Positions 10,001 to 31,665 of a DNA stretch of 64,000 nt are shown here, in pieces (position 1 is the first letter of the stretch; each line of letters begins with the position of its first letter). The stretch spans positions 2,829,001 to 2,893,000 of the forward strand of contig NC_135564.1 in the NCBI RefSeq assembly GCF_964340395.1, given 5' to 3'. Source of the stretch: Glandiceps talaboti. Lineage: Eukaryota; Hemichordata; Enteropneusta; Spengelidae. The notes below the pieces were generated by a model. The model saw only the letters and a program-made list of their open reading frames with translations. It did not search any database and was not told the DNA's origin. A program made the position numbers and the translations under genes.

Positions 10001-12012
10001 TCCTTCAAGACCAAAACAGGTTTTAGTAAATGGTGATAATTTGACATGGTCAGTTGTTGGGTTGAAGGATGAGAGAGATTGCCATATTTGTTTCCATGCA
10101 CTCATCAATGGATTTGGTGTGTCCCTCATCCTGTGTACTAACGTTTCATTTTCTGCTACTATCAGGTCACAGTTGTTTACACCAGTTGCTGGGTAGAATT
10201 CAACCTAATGTGAAAACCGTTTAAAGCAATAGAAAATTTTGTTCGAAATGACTTCATCTCTGTACAAAGGCTGTGTGAGAATGTATATGTGTGTGTGTAA
10301 CTGTGTGTGAGAGCATCATTGTACATTATATGAATATGTATTTGTGTATGTCACTGTGAGATTGTATGTGTGTGTGCATGCGTTTGTGTGTGTGTGTGTG
10401 TGCATGTGTGTGCATGCATATGTGTGTGTGCGAGTGTTCGTGTGTGTGTGTGTGTGTGTGTGTTTGAAAAATGGGACAAAAGTACACTACATCACTAGCA
10501 GCAAATATCTCTAATAACTTTGGTGTTTTTAAAGACGCTATCTGCTCTGATATTCTTGGTAAAAATCATGTTTCCAACAACTAATATGTATGCCTAATAT
10601 AATGTAGGATCCAATGTCTGCACCTACATAATGTTTCTCAGTCTTTCACATTATGAGCATAATGGCTTAAATTCTCACAATAAAGTTCATAAAATCTATC
10701 AGTGCAATGCATACTAAATAACAAAAATACAATCTAAAGCTCCACACAATAATAACATACCTCTAAACTTCCAAAAACATACAAATACTTTGTCAATGGC
10801 TTCTTGTTGCCATGGTAGCAGTAAACAACAAACCCAGATTTCTGGCTGATTTCTTCATCTGTGTCTAGGCGAACATCTACTTGGAAAGTGAAATATGGTA
10901 TAGTACATGGTCAAAATTTATCTTCAAACATTGTTTCATAAATTCAAAAATAATCTACGTATAAGGTGTACGACTTGAAATTTGACCAGATTTTAAAATC
11001 TCTGCAGCACTCCTCTGTTTGAATAAAGGGGTACTTCAATACTTGCAACAACTGGGCTAATAAGTGATAATATTGCTACACTGGACACTAGCCCCGTCTA
11101 CACGGCACTAAAAATCCTACCTGAGGTTGGATTCAGGATAGTTTGAAGCCCGCATAGATGCAAACGCGTCCTGAAACTGTCCTGACTTAGGACACCTTTG
11201 AGAGGTTTCCTGAAACCCTCCTGACTTCGTCCTATGTACTGTCAGGACGGAACATGCGACATCTACGCTGTAACCTTCCTACGTGTTGACACAAATCTAT
11301 CCTACCTCAGGTAGGACTTGGGACTGCCTCAGGTAGGACGACCTACATGTAGATGGGGTTACTGTCCTGTACATGAATGATTTTTAGAACTAAAACGAAA
11401 GTGAAACTAAAAAGCTAAAAGTAGTAGGTGTTGTCATTCGTATCACTTCCGTTATATACGTTTAAAGACAGTTGAATACAAGATAAATACATCATGGCCA
11501 ACACATCCAAAGATCATATGTGTTTCCTTTATAACTGTACTGATTATCCGGTAGAATTGTCAGTAGTGTTACATAACTCAAGAGTTGCAGACGACGCGTC
11601 CACGGATGACGTACTGCAGTTGGTTTTAATTTTGAGTTGTTTTTTTAATTATGTTTCGAGCTTTTTTTGGTTCCGTCGTTTAATTAACCGCAAAACAAAC
11701 GGCTAAACGACGGAACAAAAAAACTCAAAAACAGAAGAAAAACCCACTAAAAATCAAAACTAACGCTACAATTATTGCAGCTGTGGATGACGGAAATTGT
11801 ACATTTTCAAGATTCCCCAGTTCCGGTTGTCCTAGCAACAATACTCCGATTACTGGCTTCCTATGCCTAAATTATTGTAAGGCATACACTATAAAGTCCA
11901 CAATATACTCACATTCGTCATATACCGCTGTGGTGACACCACAGACCAATAAAATGACAAAGGTTGACACAAGAGTCTTGCTGAGATGTTTCAAAGTACA
12001 GGTTGGCCTCAT
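6678..12012 (-). CDS. NEMP1: NEMP1/TMEM194-type nuclear envelope integral membrane protein, complete, 8 exons
   Basis: In transcript order the exons are 12012-11913, 10879-10761, 10204-9970, 9043-8971, 8743-8650, 8258-7897, 7346-7185 and 6843-6678. All are bounded by AG/GT, every phase matches, and together they give 436 residues plus TGA, close to the roughly 440 of vertebrate NEMP1. The start MRPTCTLKHLSK leads into a hydrophobic signal peptide (VSTFVILLVCGVTTA). A lumenal domain with VVYCYHG and the N-glycosylation site NET follows. Then comes the membrane domain: MYDPRYLGLFIIGVILFF, a segment starting IFYYGTGVSAGVILS, FGWSFSLYFIKW and FAVCYRYGP. The nucleoplasmic tail has LLTEDEYLIEGHRATKRALK, ELREYCNSSDCDAWK and SPSRFSKFIRG, the most conserved NEMP block. 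Family knowledge: it sits in the inner nuclear membrane, its tail binds Ran, and it supports nuclear envelope stiffness and fertility. The last exon carries seven Asp in a row from a (ATC)n run. Confidence 0.95.
7046..7162 (+). repeat. Compound (GT)n(GA)n microsatellite with poly-G
   Basis: It lies in the last intron of the NEMP gene, about 20 bases from the donor of exon 7 (exon edge 7185). ORFs through it on both strands are artefacts. Confidence 0.95.
8327..8432 (+). repeat. tRNA-like sequence, probable SINE relic
   Basis: TGGGTGAATGGTTAGAGTGG resembles a Pol III A box region, and ATTTGATTCC about 75 bases later resembles a B box (GGTTCGANTCC). No complete cloverleaf can be drawn. It lies in an intron of the NEMP gene. 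Confidence 0.35.
9124..9250 (+). repeat. Degenerate (TTGA)n / (ATTC)n tetranucleotide run
   Basis: Intronic GATTGATTGATT and CATTCATT stretches. Confidence 0.75.
9695..9850 (+). repeat. Degenerate tandem repeat, about 50-bp unit
   Basis: Roughly three units built on (A/T)ACATCATT...TAATCA(G/T)CAATATTTGCATA; intronic. Confidence 0.55.
10265..10465 (+). repeat. (GT)n-rich microsatellite
   Basis: Interrupted TGTGTG runs in an intron of the NEMP gene. Confidence 0.85.
11091..11359. mobile_element. MITE-like TIR element (about 270 bp)
   Basis: The ends GCCCCGTCTACACG (11091) and the complement of ACCCCATCTACATG (ending 11359) form a near-perfect inverted repeat, with TA on both sides. The interior is full of CCTGAC and GTAGGA words and has no coding capacity. 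It lies in NEMP intron 1. Confidence 0.65.
11494..11870 (+). CDS. Possible small two-part gene, opposite the NEMP first intron
   Basis: An ATG frame (MANTSKDHMCFLYNCTDYPV ... ASTDDVLQ) runs from 11494 to 11619, then enters an inverted-repeat segment. Immediately after it, CTGTGGATGACGG at 11781 opens a frame (LWMTEIVHFQDSPVPVVLAT, then ILRLLASYA) ending in TAA at 11868-11870. Two readings keep it in frame. One is an intron from GAC|GTACTG at 11610 to TTGCAG|CTG at 11780. The other is an uninterrupted ORF split by an inserted element between duplicated TGCAG copies. Both give about 68-71 residues. I recognise no family. The second half comes within 43 bases of the NEMP first coding exon on the other strand. 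Chance composition remains possible. Confidence 0.35.
11620..11775. mobile_element. Foldback segment with about 70-bp inverted arms
   Basis: The left arm (TTTTTTTGGTTCCGTCGTTTA) and right arm (TAAACGACGGAACAAAAAAA) around 11666-11731 are nearly perfect complements, and pairing continues outward with mismatches for about 70 bases each side. TGCAG flanks both sides (11615-11619 and 11776-11780). It is either a small inserted element or the body of a short intron. Confidence 0.5.
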
Positions 12013-12348
12013 TTCGACTTGTGGCTGTTTCAGTAAGCTGTTTCACAGTGCTCACAATGCTGTATCGTTAAAGTGTTCGTTGCAATGTCAAGACTTCATC
12101 TATGAACTTGAAACAGTTAGAACTGAGGGGTGAGCATCATCACTCAGTAGCGTCACCGCACCGGTGTTCATCAACTTTACGAAAAAGTTCAGTGCACCCG
12201 GAAGTAATAACGCCCTCTCACGACAGTTGGCTGATTCTCTTGTTCTGACATTCACTAAAGCTTCTACACAACACATGCTTGCTATACTATAATTACGTAT
12301 ATGTTACTTCTGGAAGTTTTCCTTATTTGTTGTACTTCACTTTATGTT
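12013..12348. promoter_or_regulatory. NEMP upstream region
   Basis: This is the 5' side of the minus-strand NEMP gene. It has more CpG dinucleotides than its surroundings (for example GTAGCGTCACCGCACCGG near 12150). No TATA box was recognised. The call is by position only. Confidence 0.3.
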
Positions 12349-12566
12349 GTCTTGTCTTGTCTCGTCTCGTCTCGTGCTGTGTTGTGTTGTGTTGTGTTGT
12401 GTTGTGTTGTGTTGTGTTGTGTTGTGTTGTGTTGTGTTGTGTTGTGTTGTGTTGTGTTGTGTTGTGTTGTGTTGTGTTGTGTTGTGTTGTGTTGTGTTGT
12501 GTTGTGTTGTGTTGTGTTGTGTTGTGTTGTGTTGTGTTGTGTTGTGTTGTGTTGTGTTGTGTTGTG
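12349..12566 (+). repeat. (GTGTT)n pentanucleotide microsatellite
   Basis: About 40 nearly perfect units. Because the unit is 5 bases, all three forward frames are open and read as CVVLC-type artefacts. Confidence 0.98.
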
Positions 12567-13320
12567 TAAAAAAAACTCCAGAGCTTCTAGGGGAGACTCG
12601 GACCTATAGGATCCCTACAGGAGGTGGACATATCCCAGTCTCACTGTCAAAAAAGTCTTACTGTCAAGATGCTATTAAACCTTTTTTCACTATGTAGTTG
12701 CTTTTTACATGTTGGTGCTGTCTTGTAAACCTTGGAAATATTGTCTGAAAGGGTCCGAATAGCCTGGCTTTAAGAGTAAAAAACCTTCAGATCTTCTGGG
12801 GGGGGGGGGGCTTGGACAGCCCATGAGAAGATAACATATCCTCATCTCCAGCTCTTCCCCCTACCTTTTACTGTCAAGATGCTAATAAAGTTTAAAAACA
12901 AAAAATTCAACCCTATGTAATTGTTATGATTACATGTTGGTACTGTCTTCTAAAGCTTGGAAATCATTGCCCAAAACGGTCTGAATGCCTAAAAATTGAC
13001 TTTAAGTGTCAATAAACCTCCAGATCTTCTGGGACCCCCATGAGAGGTGTATATATTTCCAATACAGCTTCCCCCCTACCTTTTACTTCTTTTTAAATAT
13101 ATTTACCGTGTAGTCGCTAATTTAGTATGATGCTATAAGTCAAGCAGTCCACTCTGAGTCACGATCAATTACCTGTCATGTGAATATGATATATGGGGGG
13201 GGGGGGTGTCACTGTGTTTTAGAATTGAGTGATGGGGGGTGGGGGTGTTAGCCTGTTTTTTGGTTTTACAGGTCAGTGAATTTTTGTCGGCCCGATGGAA
13301 AAATCAGCAAACCCTAGGCA
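12567..13320 (+). repeat. Diverged repeat block, copy 1
   Basis: Two to three internal units of about 220 bp share CTCCAGAGCTTCTAGGG...GACC, CTTACTGTCAAGATGCTATTAA, TATGTAGTTGCTTTTTACATG and TTGGTGCTGTCTTGTAAA. The block ends in poly-G followed by TGTCA(C/G)...GTTTT. It is homologous to 14770-15560. Confidence 0.8.
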
Positions 13321-14206
13321 GGCTGGAGAAACTGACCGGAACCCTAAGGCCTATCGGCTTACGCGTGTAAGGTTCTGGTTATTCTTTCGTTCACACAGAC
13401 AATGGAGAGCTATGGTTCACAAGAACACATCGAATCAATTACTTCCATAGGCGATAGGCGTACTATGTTTATTTTCACTAAGGACTGTCACATCAACTGA
13501 TAGATCACATATTTTGGTTGACCGTACTTCACTGAGATCATCAAAGTCGGGTTCAAAAGTTACGACGATTATTGTGTCTCATTTCATATTTTAGTAAATA
13601 CTAGAAACTAATCTAGAAACTAGTAAGTGCTAGCTGGCCAATAATGTTTATATCTAGAAACTGGTTAATGCTAGTTAGCCGATAGGTATTATATCTACAC
13701 ACTAGTAAATGCCAGGGACCAGTCAGTTTCTTCGGCCGGGGGGAGGGGGGGGGGAGTAGGAGGAGTCACCCTGTTTTCGAAATTGGCGGAGGGGGGGGGG
13801 TCATCCTGTTTTTTAAATTTTGGAGGGGTCATCGTGTTTTGGATTTTGATGGAAAAAATCCACGAATCTATATAGTGGCATGACCTTGTCTGAACTGTAA
13901 ACTGGAATCTGATGATATGATATGTGGTGATTTGTAGTGTTGATAATATGTAGTGTCCAAAATAGAAAGTATACAATGCGTATTAATCCCTTCATACTGA
14001 TGAAGAGTAGAATGATTCAGATTAACTCCTTTACATTTATAACTTCACCTTATGCCCCAAAGTGCAATATGTGATGAAGCATATTCACAATTGATTGTGA
14101 AATATACTCAAGTATTTACATGACATGTAACTAGTGTGGTAGGTAATAATAATTGTACATGCATATGTAAATTTGAATTAGTTATAAATGAGGAAAGAAA
14201 AGTGAC
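13321..14206. other. Intergenic; short tandem CTAGAAACTAGTTAA-type words and poly-G runs
   Basis: At 13600-13712 the phrase CTAGAAACT(A/G)GT(A/T)A(A/G)TGCTAG recurs three times. At 13735-13830 poly-G tracts with GTCA(C/T)CCTGTTTT are further copies of the flanking repeat. No gene seen. Confidence 0.55.
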
Positions 14207-14362
14207 ATAAGCTTATGTGTAGGAATTGAACCCACGTCCCCTAAACACTAGTCAGAGTGCTCTAACCAGCTGAGCTAACGTGCCAACTGGTAGATTCTGT
14301 GAATTGAACCCACATCTCCTAAACACTAGTCAGAGTGCTCTAACCAGCTGAGCTAATGTGCC
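14207..14362 (-). tRNA. Two tandem tRNA-like copies (78-bp unit), probably tRNA-derived repeat
   Basis: On the minus strand each unit starts GGCACRTTAGCTCAGCTGGT, giving an acceptor-like 5' end, a D arm (GCTC/GAGC) and a good A box. Each then carries GGTTCAATTC, one base off the B box. The anticodon stem does not pair in register and the 3' acceptor strand is absent, so these are not functional tRNA genes as read. The exact 78-bp spacing shows a tandem duplication. Confidence 0.5.
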
Positions 14363-14769
14363 AACTGGTAGATAAGGTGAATTTATCCTGGTGTGTACCT
14401 TCTATCCTCGAGGCAGTGGTGAGAAGCCAACTCATTTTATAAAGCTTAAACCTAGGATCTAAATAGATTCATCAGTGGGTCTCCCTGGCTATATATGGGT
14501 GGCGAACTTAGCAGTCGGTTTACTTATTAAAGTAAGGCTAATCTTTATATTTAAAGTTATGAAAGTTATGTTTGAGCATCACTCCAGGTGAAGTAATATT
14601 TAACAAAATGGATGAAGAACAAATTCCACATACCAATGAGTTTACAATGCAATATCTGCAAGGTGCCATGCCACTATACCAATATTATATGGTTAACTTA
14701 CATTAACTTAAGCTTTTGGAAGCTGCTAAATATTATCTTACATGCAAAAGGCTATGAATAACCTAAAAA

Positions 14770-15560
14770 ATAGCCAAGACATCTCCAGATCTGCTAGGGA
14801 GAGACTTCTAGGACCACCTCACCCCAGAGGTCAACCAACAATTTTTTTACTGTCACAAAAATATGGTATTAAACCTTTTTTAAACTTTAAATGTTAATTT
14901 TAGATGTACTGTTTTTAAGGGTGAAATTATTGTCAGGATAGTCTAAAACTTGCCTTATAAGAACATATATCAACCCCATGTGTAAAGAATAGTTTAATCT
15001 GATACTTGATGGTGCTGTCTTGAAGTTATTGCCTGACAGGCTCTGAATAACATAAAAGTTGGGTTTAAGTTCTTCCCCCACCTCTTACTGTCAAGATGTA
15101 TTAAACTTTTCTTTTAATATTTTAACCCTATGTAGTTGCTTTTTACATGTTGGTGCTGTCTTGTGAAGCTTGGAAATTATTTGTCTGAAAGGGTCTGAAT
15201 AGCCTAAAAATTGACTTTAAGTGTCAGAAAACCCCCCAGAGCTTCTAGGGAGACCCTTGGGACCCCATGAGAGGTCTACATATTCTTATGTCAAACTCCC
15301 TCCCCTTTTACAGTGAAGATGCTATTGAATTCCCTTTTCAATATATTTACCCAGTGTAGTCGCTGATTTAGTAAAGTATTTAGTTAAGCAGTCCACTTTG
15401 AATAACGATTAAATACCTGTCATGTAAATATGATGTATCGGGGGGGGGGGGGGTACTATGTTTTAAAATGAAGTGATGGGGGTGTCAGCCTGTTTTCGTT
15501 TTTACAGATGGGGGGGGGGGGGGTTAAAAAAACCACCGACCGACCCTCCCCCGGTCGCAG
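14770..15560 (+). repeat. Diverged repeat block, copy 2
   Basis: This is the second copy of the block at 12567-13320, with the same order: AGATCTGCTAGGGAGA, ACTGTCAAGATG, TTGGTGCTGTCTTGTGAAGC, CAGAGCTTCTAGGGAGACCC, then two poly-G tracts with TGTTTT. The two blocks are about 1.5 kb apart and direct. Confidence 0.8.
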
Positions 15561-16235
15561 AAACTAACCAGTCCCTTAGCTAGTTAGCTGATAGGTGCTA
15601 TGTGTAGACAGCGTAAAGGAGACAGCGACACCAGTAGGCCTAATATACACCAGCCAATGCATTGCATTGATGACACCGTATATAGCTACTAAATCCACGC
15701 CTCCATTGAAATTTACAACATTGCCCCCATTTAAAGTGTCTATTAGATTGTTTGACCTTCCGTGGGGTGGTTGTGACGTATCGATTGATCGACCGAATGG
15801 CATGTCAGTTAGCACGCCATCACATGGATAAATATCTACACACTAAGATCAAAAGTATAACACAATTACTTGGCAAATGACACATTAAACAAAAAGAGGA
15901 AGAAACGAGTGCTACGGTGACTGGAAAAGTATCTCGAAGGTCGTGAGAAAGACTGGTCAGGATCGATGAATCATAATTGTGACCTGCTTGGGCATGACTA
16001 TTCCCTGCTGCACGTTGACAGTGTCACCTGTAGCCTTAGGCTAGTGAGTTTACTATGGATGGATATGCATGACTTGACTGCATAGAATACCATTGAACAA
16101 AGAGTGACCCTGTTTCACAATGTACTGTGGCACCCAGGCTTATATATAACACTTAATATATACCCGGGTTGAAACTCAATAAACGAAAATGTCAGAGGCA
16201 AAAGCGTGATAATGTTTTAAGTATGTAAGTGTGAC
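15561..16235. other. Intergenic, nothing recognised
   Basis: Unique sequence. ORFs at 15576-15831 on both strands have no protein-like features. Confidence 0.5.
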
Positions 16236-16239
16236 TACC

Positions 16240-16432
16240 TACATACATACACACATACATACATACATACATACATACATACATACATACATACATACAT
16301 ACATACATACATACATACATACATACACACATACACACATATATATACATACATACATACATACATACATACACATACATACATACATACATACATACAT
16401 ACATACATACATACATACATACATACGTACAT
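16240..16432 (+). repeat. (CATA)n microsatellite
   Basis: About 48 tetranucleotide units with minor interruptions. Six-frame ORFs (YVCM / HTYI repeats) are artefacts. Confidence 0.98.
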
Positions 16433-17015
16433 ATACGCTGATTTAGAGACATCTCCGAGACATAATCAAGGTTCCCAAATTGTGTAAATTCGCCGTAACT
16501 TCTGTGTTGTCGTTTTGTAAAGCTGTTTTCTTCCAAAATTTTATTTTTACAGGTAAATGATAATAAATGTGTTGTTTTATACATTGTTAACTAATAACTG
16601 CGATGACTACAGTTGAATAATATTACTGTGTATGGCGCCACACCCATCACTTCAAAATCATCCTCCCATGCACCAAGAACCGCCAACCTTAGGGTGAAGT
16701 CATTTACATGTAAATAAGGTGTACTTCTTGCCCTCCTTTGCAAACTCAAGGTCTACTTTCTAATGTATATGCTTGAACTTCATTGAAAAAAGTTTGCCAT
16801 CAAATGCTAATGTATTCATAGGTCACTATGTGGCCTTGTACCTTGTGCATGGCACGGGTCTTGTGTGATATGTCATGTAGTGGACTATTTTATTTTATTT
16901 TATTTTGAGTGGAGTGACACACATTATAGTCCCGAGTTGTCAAGTTTGAACTATAACATTATCACCCATAATATAGCAACACAGTTACTTGTTAAAATAC
17001 TCGATTTCTAAACTA
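16433..17015. other. Between two microsatellites, nothing recognised
   Basis: Unique AT-rich sequence with a short (TTTTA)n at 16887-16906. Confidence 0.5.
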
Positions 17016-17285
17016 TATGCATGCATGTATGTACGTACGTACGTACGTACGTACGTATGTATGTACGTACGTACGTACGTATGTATGTATGTATGTATGT
17101 ATGTATGTATGTATGAATGTGTGTATGTATGTATGTATGTGTGTATGTATGTATGTATGTATGTATGTATGTATGTATGTATGTATGTATGTATGTATGT
17201 ATGTACGTACGTACGTATGTATGTATGTCTGTATGCATGCATGCATGTATGTATGTATGTATGTATGTATGTATGTATGTATGTA

Positions 17286-17322
<37 letters not shown>

Positions 17323-17432
17323 ATGTATGTATGTATGTATGTATGTATGTATGTATGTATGTATGTATGTATGTGTGTGTGTGCGTGCGTGTGTGCGCGC
17401 GCGTGTGTTTGTGTGTGTGTGTGTGTGTGTGT
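17016..17432 (+). repeat. (ATGT)n/(ACGT)n/(GT)n compound microsatellite
   Basis: A run of over 400 bases with GTAC-rich blocks, ATGC blocks and GT stretches. All ORFs across it are artefacts. Confidence 0.98.
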
Positions 17433-18263
17433 AATGTTAAACATATACAATGCAAATATACCCATGCATAGTCAGTCGTGAGGAACTTTTTTTGGGGAAA
17501 GGCGAGCACTAACAATCCCCACATAACTGGTCTCTGGGCTACTCCATGCACATACATAACAGTCATTAAATTTGACTGTTGATAGTGTTCATATATTCTT
17601 TTCCTGGCGTCTATTAAATTGTGTAATATTGTTGGATTGGATTGCCCATGCGCTTCAATTGCAAGTATGAGAAGTTTTAACATTTAACACGTTGAATATT
17701 TTAATATACCTATGTAGAATCGAGATGATATTGTACCCACCCACCCACCCCCCCACACACACACGGATGTATGGATGAACGTTATGCATTCAAGTTGTTG
17801 CATAAGTTTTATTGAATTCTTAAACTACATTTATGTAATTTATATTGTTTACACAAGATCGTATTGACTGATATAGACTGTCACATTTTGTACGTAAGTC
17901 AACTTTACGTTCCATATTCCTATTACAAGCATACAATTGATTTTTCGAGAGAAGTGTCTATTTTCAATTTCTACATTTATTGTGTGTTAAACTTACAAAA
18001 TCTTATGTAAACATGCGTATTTTCACGAGACTTGCCATTACATTTGGAATCTCGAAGAGTAAACGCTTTATAAACTAGAAACAGTTTCGTGAAAGGTTAC
18101 CAAACCTTTTAAAAACTCATTTGCATATTCGATATAGTGTTACATTTGTCCAATGCAAATAAAGAGATGTTTGGCCATTGGTTACACTTTCTTTGCAGAC
18201 ATCTCCCGTTGACGCAAGTGACGTAGCAGAAATTTACATGCATCAAGGTGAGGGCGTCAACTG
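17433..18263. other. Intergenic; possible tiny exon at 18199-18247
   Basis: Mostly unique AT-rich DNA with a short CCCA/CA run at 17738-17765. TTTCTTTGCAG before 18199 and CAAG|GTGAGG after 18247 make a well-formed but 49-base exon-like unit. Its in-frame reading TSPVDASDVAEIYMHQ has no known match to me. Not claimed as a gene. Confidence 0.25.
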
Positions 18264-18587
18264 TTGGTAATACCAGCGCAGCCATTGAATGTAACACTAC
18301 AAAAGATCGATTTTAACCGTCTCAAAGGGTTTAACAAGGAAGTGTTTGATTTCCTCCGTTTAGGTGAGTTATCCATTTTACTTTTTATCTTGGATAGTCT
18401 TTGTAAAAAACACACACAGGGTCAATATTTGGAAAGGGACAAGTTGGAGGTTACATTTTCCAAGATACGGTCCACTAACTATGGCATTTTAAGTACTTAC
18501 GCGTTTGATTTAGGGCACCTGTTGAAAAAATTGCATATGCCTATTCCGTGTGATATATTTGGCAACGAATCGATGAAAGGGGCTTAA
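18264..18587 (+). other. 107-codon open frame without ATG start, unrecognised
   Basis: The frame starts with TTG and reads with mixed, protein-like composition (IDFNRLKGFNKEVFDFLRL and YLERDKLEVTFSKIRST) to a stop at 18587. There is no ATG near its front, no acceptor supporting it as an exon, and no family I recognise. It lies just upstream of the block shared by the TMM genes. It could be a transposon relic or chance. Confidence 0.2.
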
Positions 18588-18669
18588 CTTACCAGTGATA
18601 ACAGTAATATTTAAGAGCAAAATAAACACATTCACACCATTAGAATCCGTGTCAACTATTACCTCATGG

Positions 18670-19009
18670 TCTCCGTTTTAGTATTGACAGTGACACAGGT
18701 AACACTACAGAAAATCAATAAATGTGAATACTATAATATATAACAGCTATTAATCGTGTACAAGGCCGTTGTTGGAGAGTTTGTAAACAACCCAGAAGTA
18801 CAACTATCTCTGGTGTTGTGACCACAAGGAATTGACGACTCATAGAGACCATAGCATAGTTGCACTGGTTTCCTAACAATAGACGCTCTGTCACATACAT
18901 GTCCCCAACTAATGCGTACAACGGTTTCTTTGCAGGCGTTCTAGTAAATTCCAATACCAAAGTGCGTTGAAACCCAGGGCAATTGCAGTTACAACTACAG
19001 TGCGATAAA
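18670..19009 (+). promoter_or_regulatory. TMM-A upstream/5' region, conserved with TMM-B
   Basis: It aligns with 33740-34129. Shared blocks are GACACAGGTAACACT, TGTGGTGTTGTGACC, AAGGAATT, ACTCATAGAGACCA and GTAAATTCCAA, down to the start codon. It is probably promoter and 5' untranslated sequence, because the paralogous ATG exon follows in both. A GACACAG|GTAACA donor-like site is kept in both copies and may end a noncoding exon. Confidence 0.5.
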
Positions 19010-30725
<11,716 letters not shown>

Positions 30726-31189
30726 CCAGAAGACATCGTTCAAAATGATACATGTAGGCATGTTTCGGTCCATATTGTACATAAACCAGTCTTACTTATC
30801 CACAGTTGTCCGTAGAAATGAGAAATGCTGTCACTTTCCCTCTGTCAATAATCCTAGTGTTTTCTCAGATTATCTGAACTCACCACGTTTGATGGCCTCT
30901 ATCCGATGATGGCTTGCACACGTGCACGTTAGTGAAACTCTTGGTTGTCGTCGTCCGATCATTCTTTCTGTTGATGATCACCATAAGTATTGATACATAT
31001 TCAAGTTCATTAAAGTTAGCCCGACTTTATTATACAAAGGTTATCAACAGACGTATGCATGCGATCATATGAACACGAGAAAAAGAGTCCCTCCCAAATG
31101 TCGTGCCACATGTGTAAGTGTATGGTTAGCCGACGACGTGTTGTACTGCCAATCGTATGATATAAACGTTCATGTGATGTCAATTCTGA

Positions 31190-31665
31190 AGATGTTAACG
31201 TAATTGTGATGCTAATTCCTATATTAAGTGCACACGCTGTCAACTCTGACGATATCAAAGTACACATGCTGTCAACTCTGACGATATCAAAGTACACATG
31301 CATGCTGTCAATTCTGACGATATCAAAGTACACATGCTGTCAACTCTGACGACATCAAAGTACACATGCATGCTGTCAATTCTGACGATATCAAAGTACA
31401 CATGCTGTCAACGCTGACGATATCAAAGTACACATGCTGTCAACTCTGACGATATCAAAGTACACATGCTGTCAACTCTGACGATATCAAAGTACACATG
31501 CTGTCAACTCTGACGATATCTACGTACACATGATGTCAATTCAGATGATATCAATGTATGTGTACTGTCAATTCTGATCATATCAATGTACGTGTGCTGT
31601 CAATTCTGATGATATCAATGTACGTGTACTGTCAATTCTGATGATATCAACGTACGTGCTGTCAA
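31190..31665 (+). repeat. 32-bp minisatellite in the TMM-A 3' region (about 14 units)
   Basis: The unit is TGCTGTCAACTCTGACGATA then TCAAAGTACACA, with some 4-base CATG insertions. A degenerate homologue lies at 41300-41530 behind TMM-B. Confidence 0.95.

Noticed and set aside
11783-12133. 116-codon plus-strand ORF
   Set aside because: Largely antisense to the NEMP first exon; the alternative frame from 11781 fits the upstream open half better.
12279-12697. Cys/Val-rich ORFs
   Set aside because: All three frames through (GTGTT)n are open; no gene.
16192-17683. Long ORFs reading YVCM/HTYI
   Set aside because: They are frames through (CATA)n and (ATGT)n arrays, open only because the unit has no stop.
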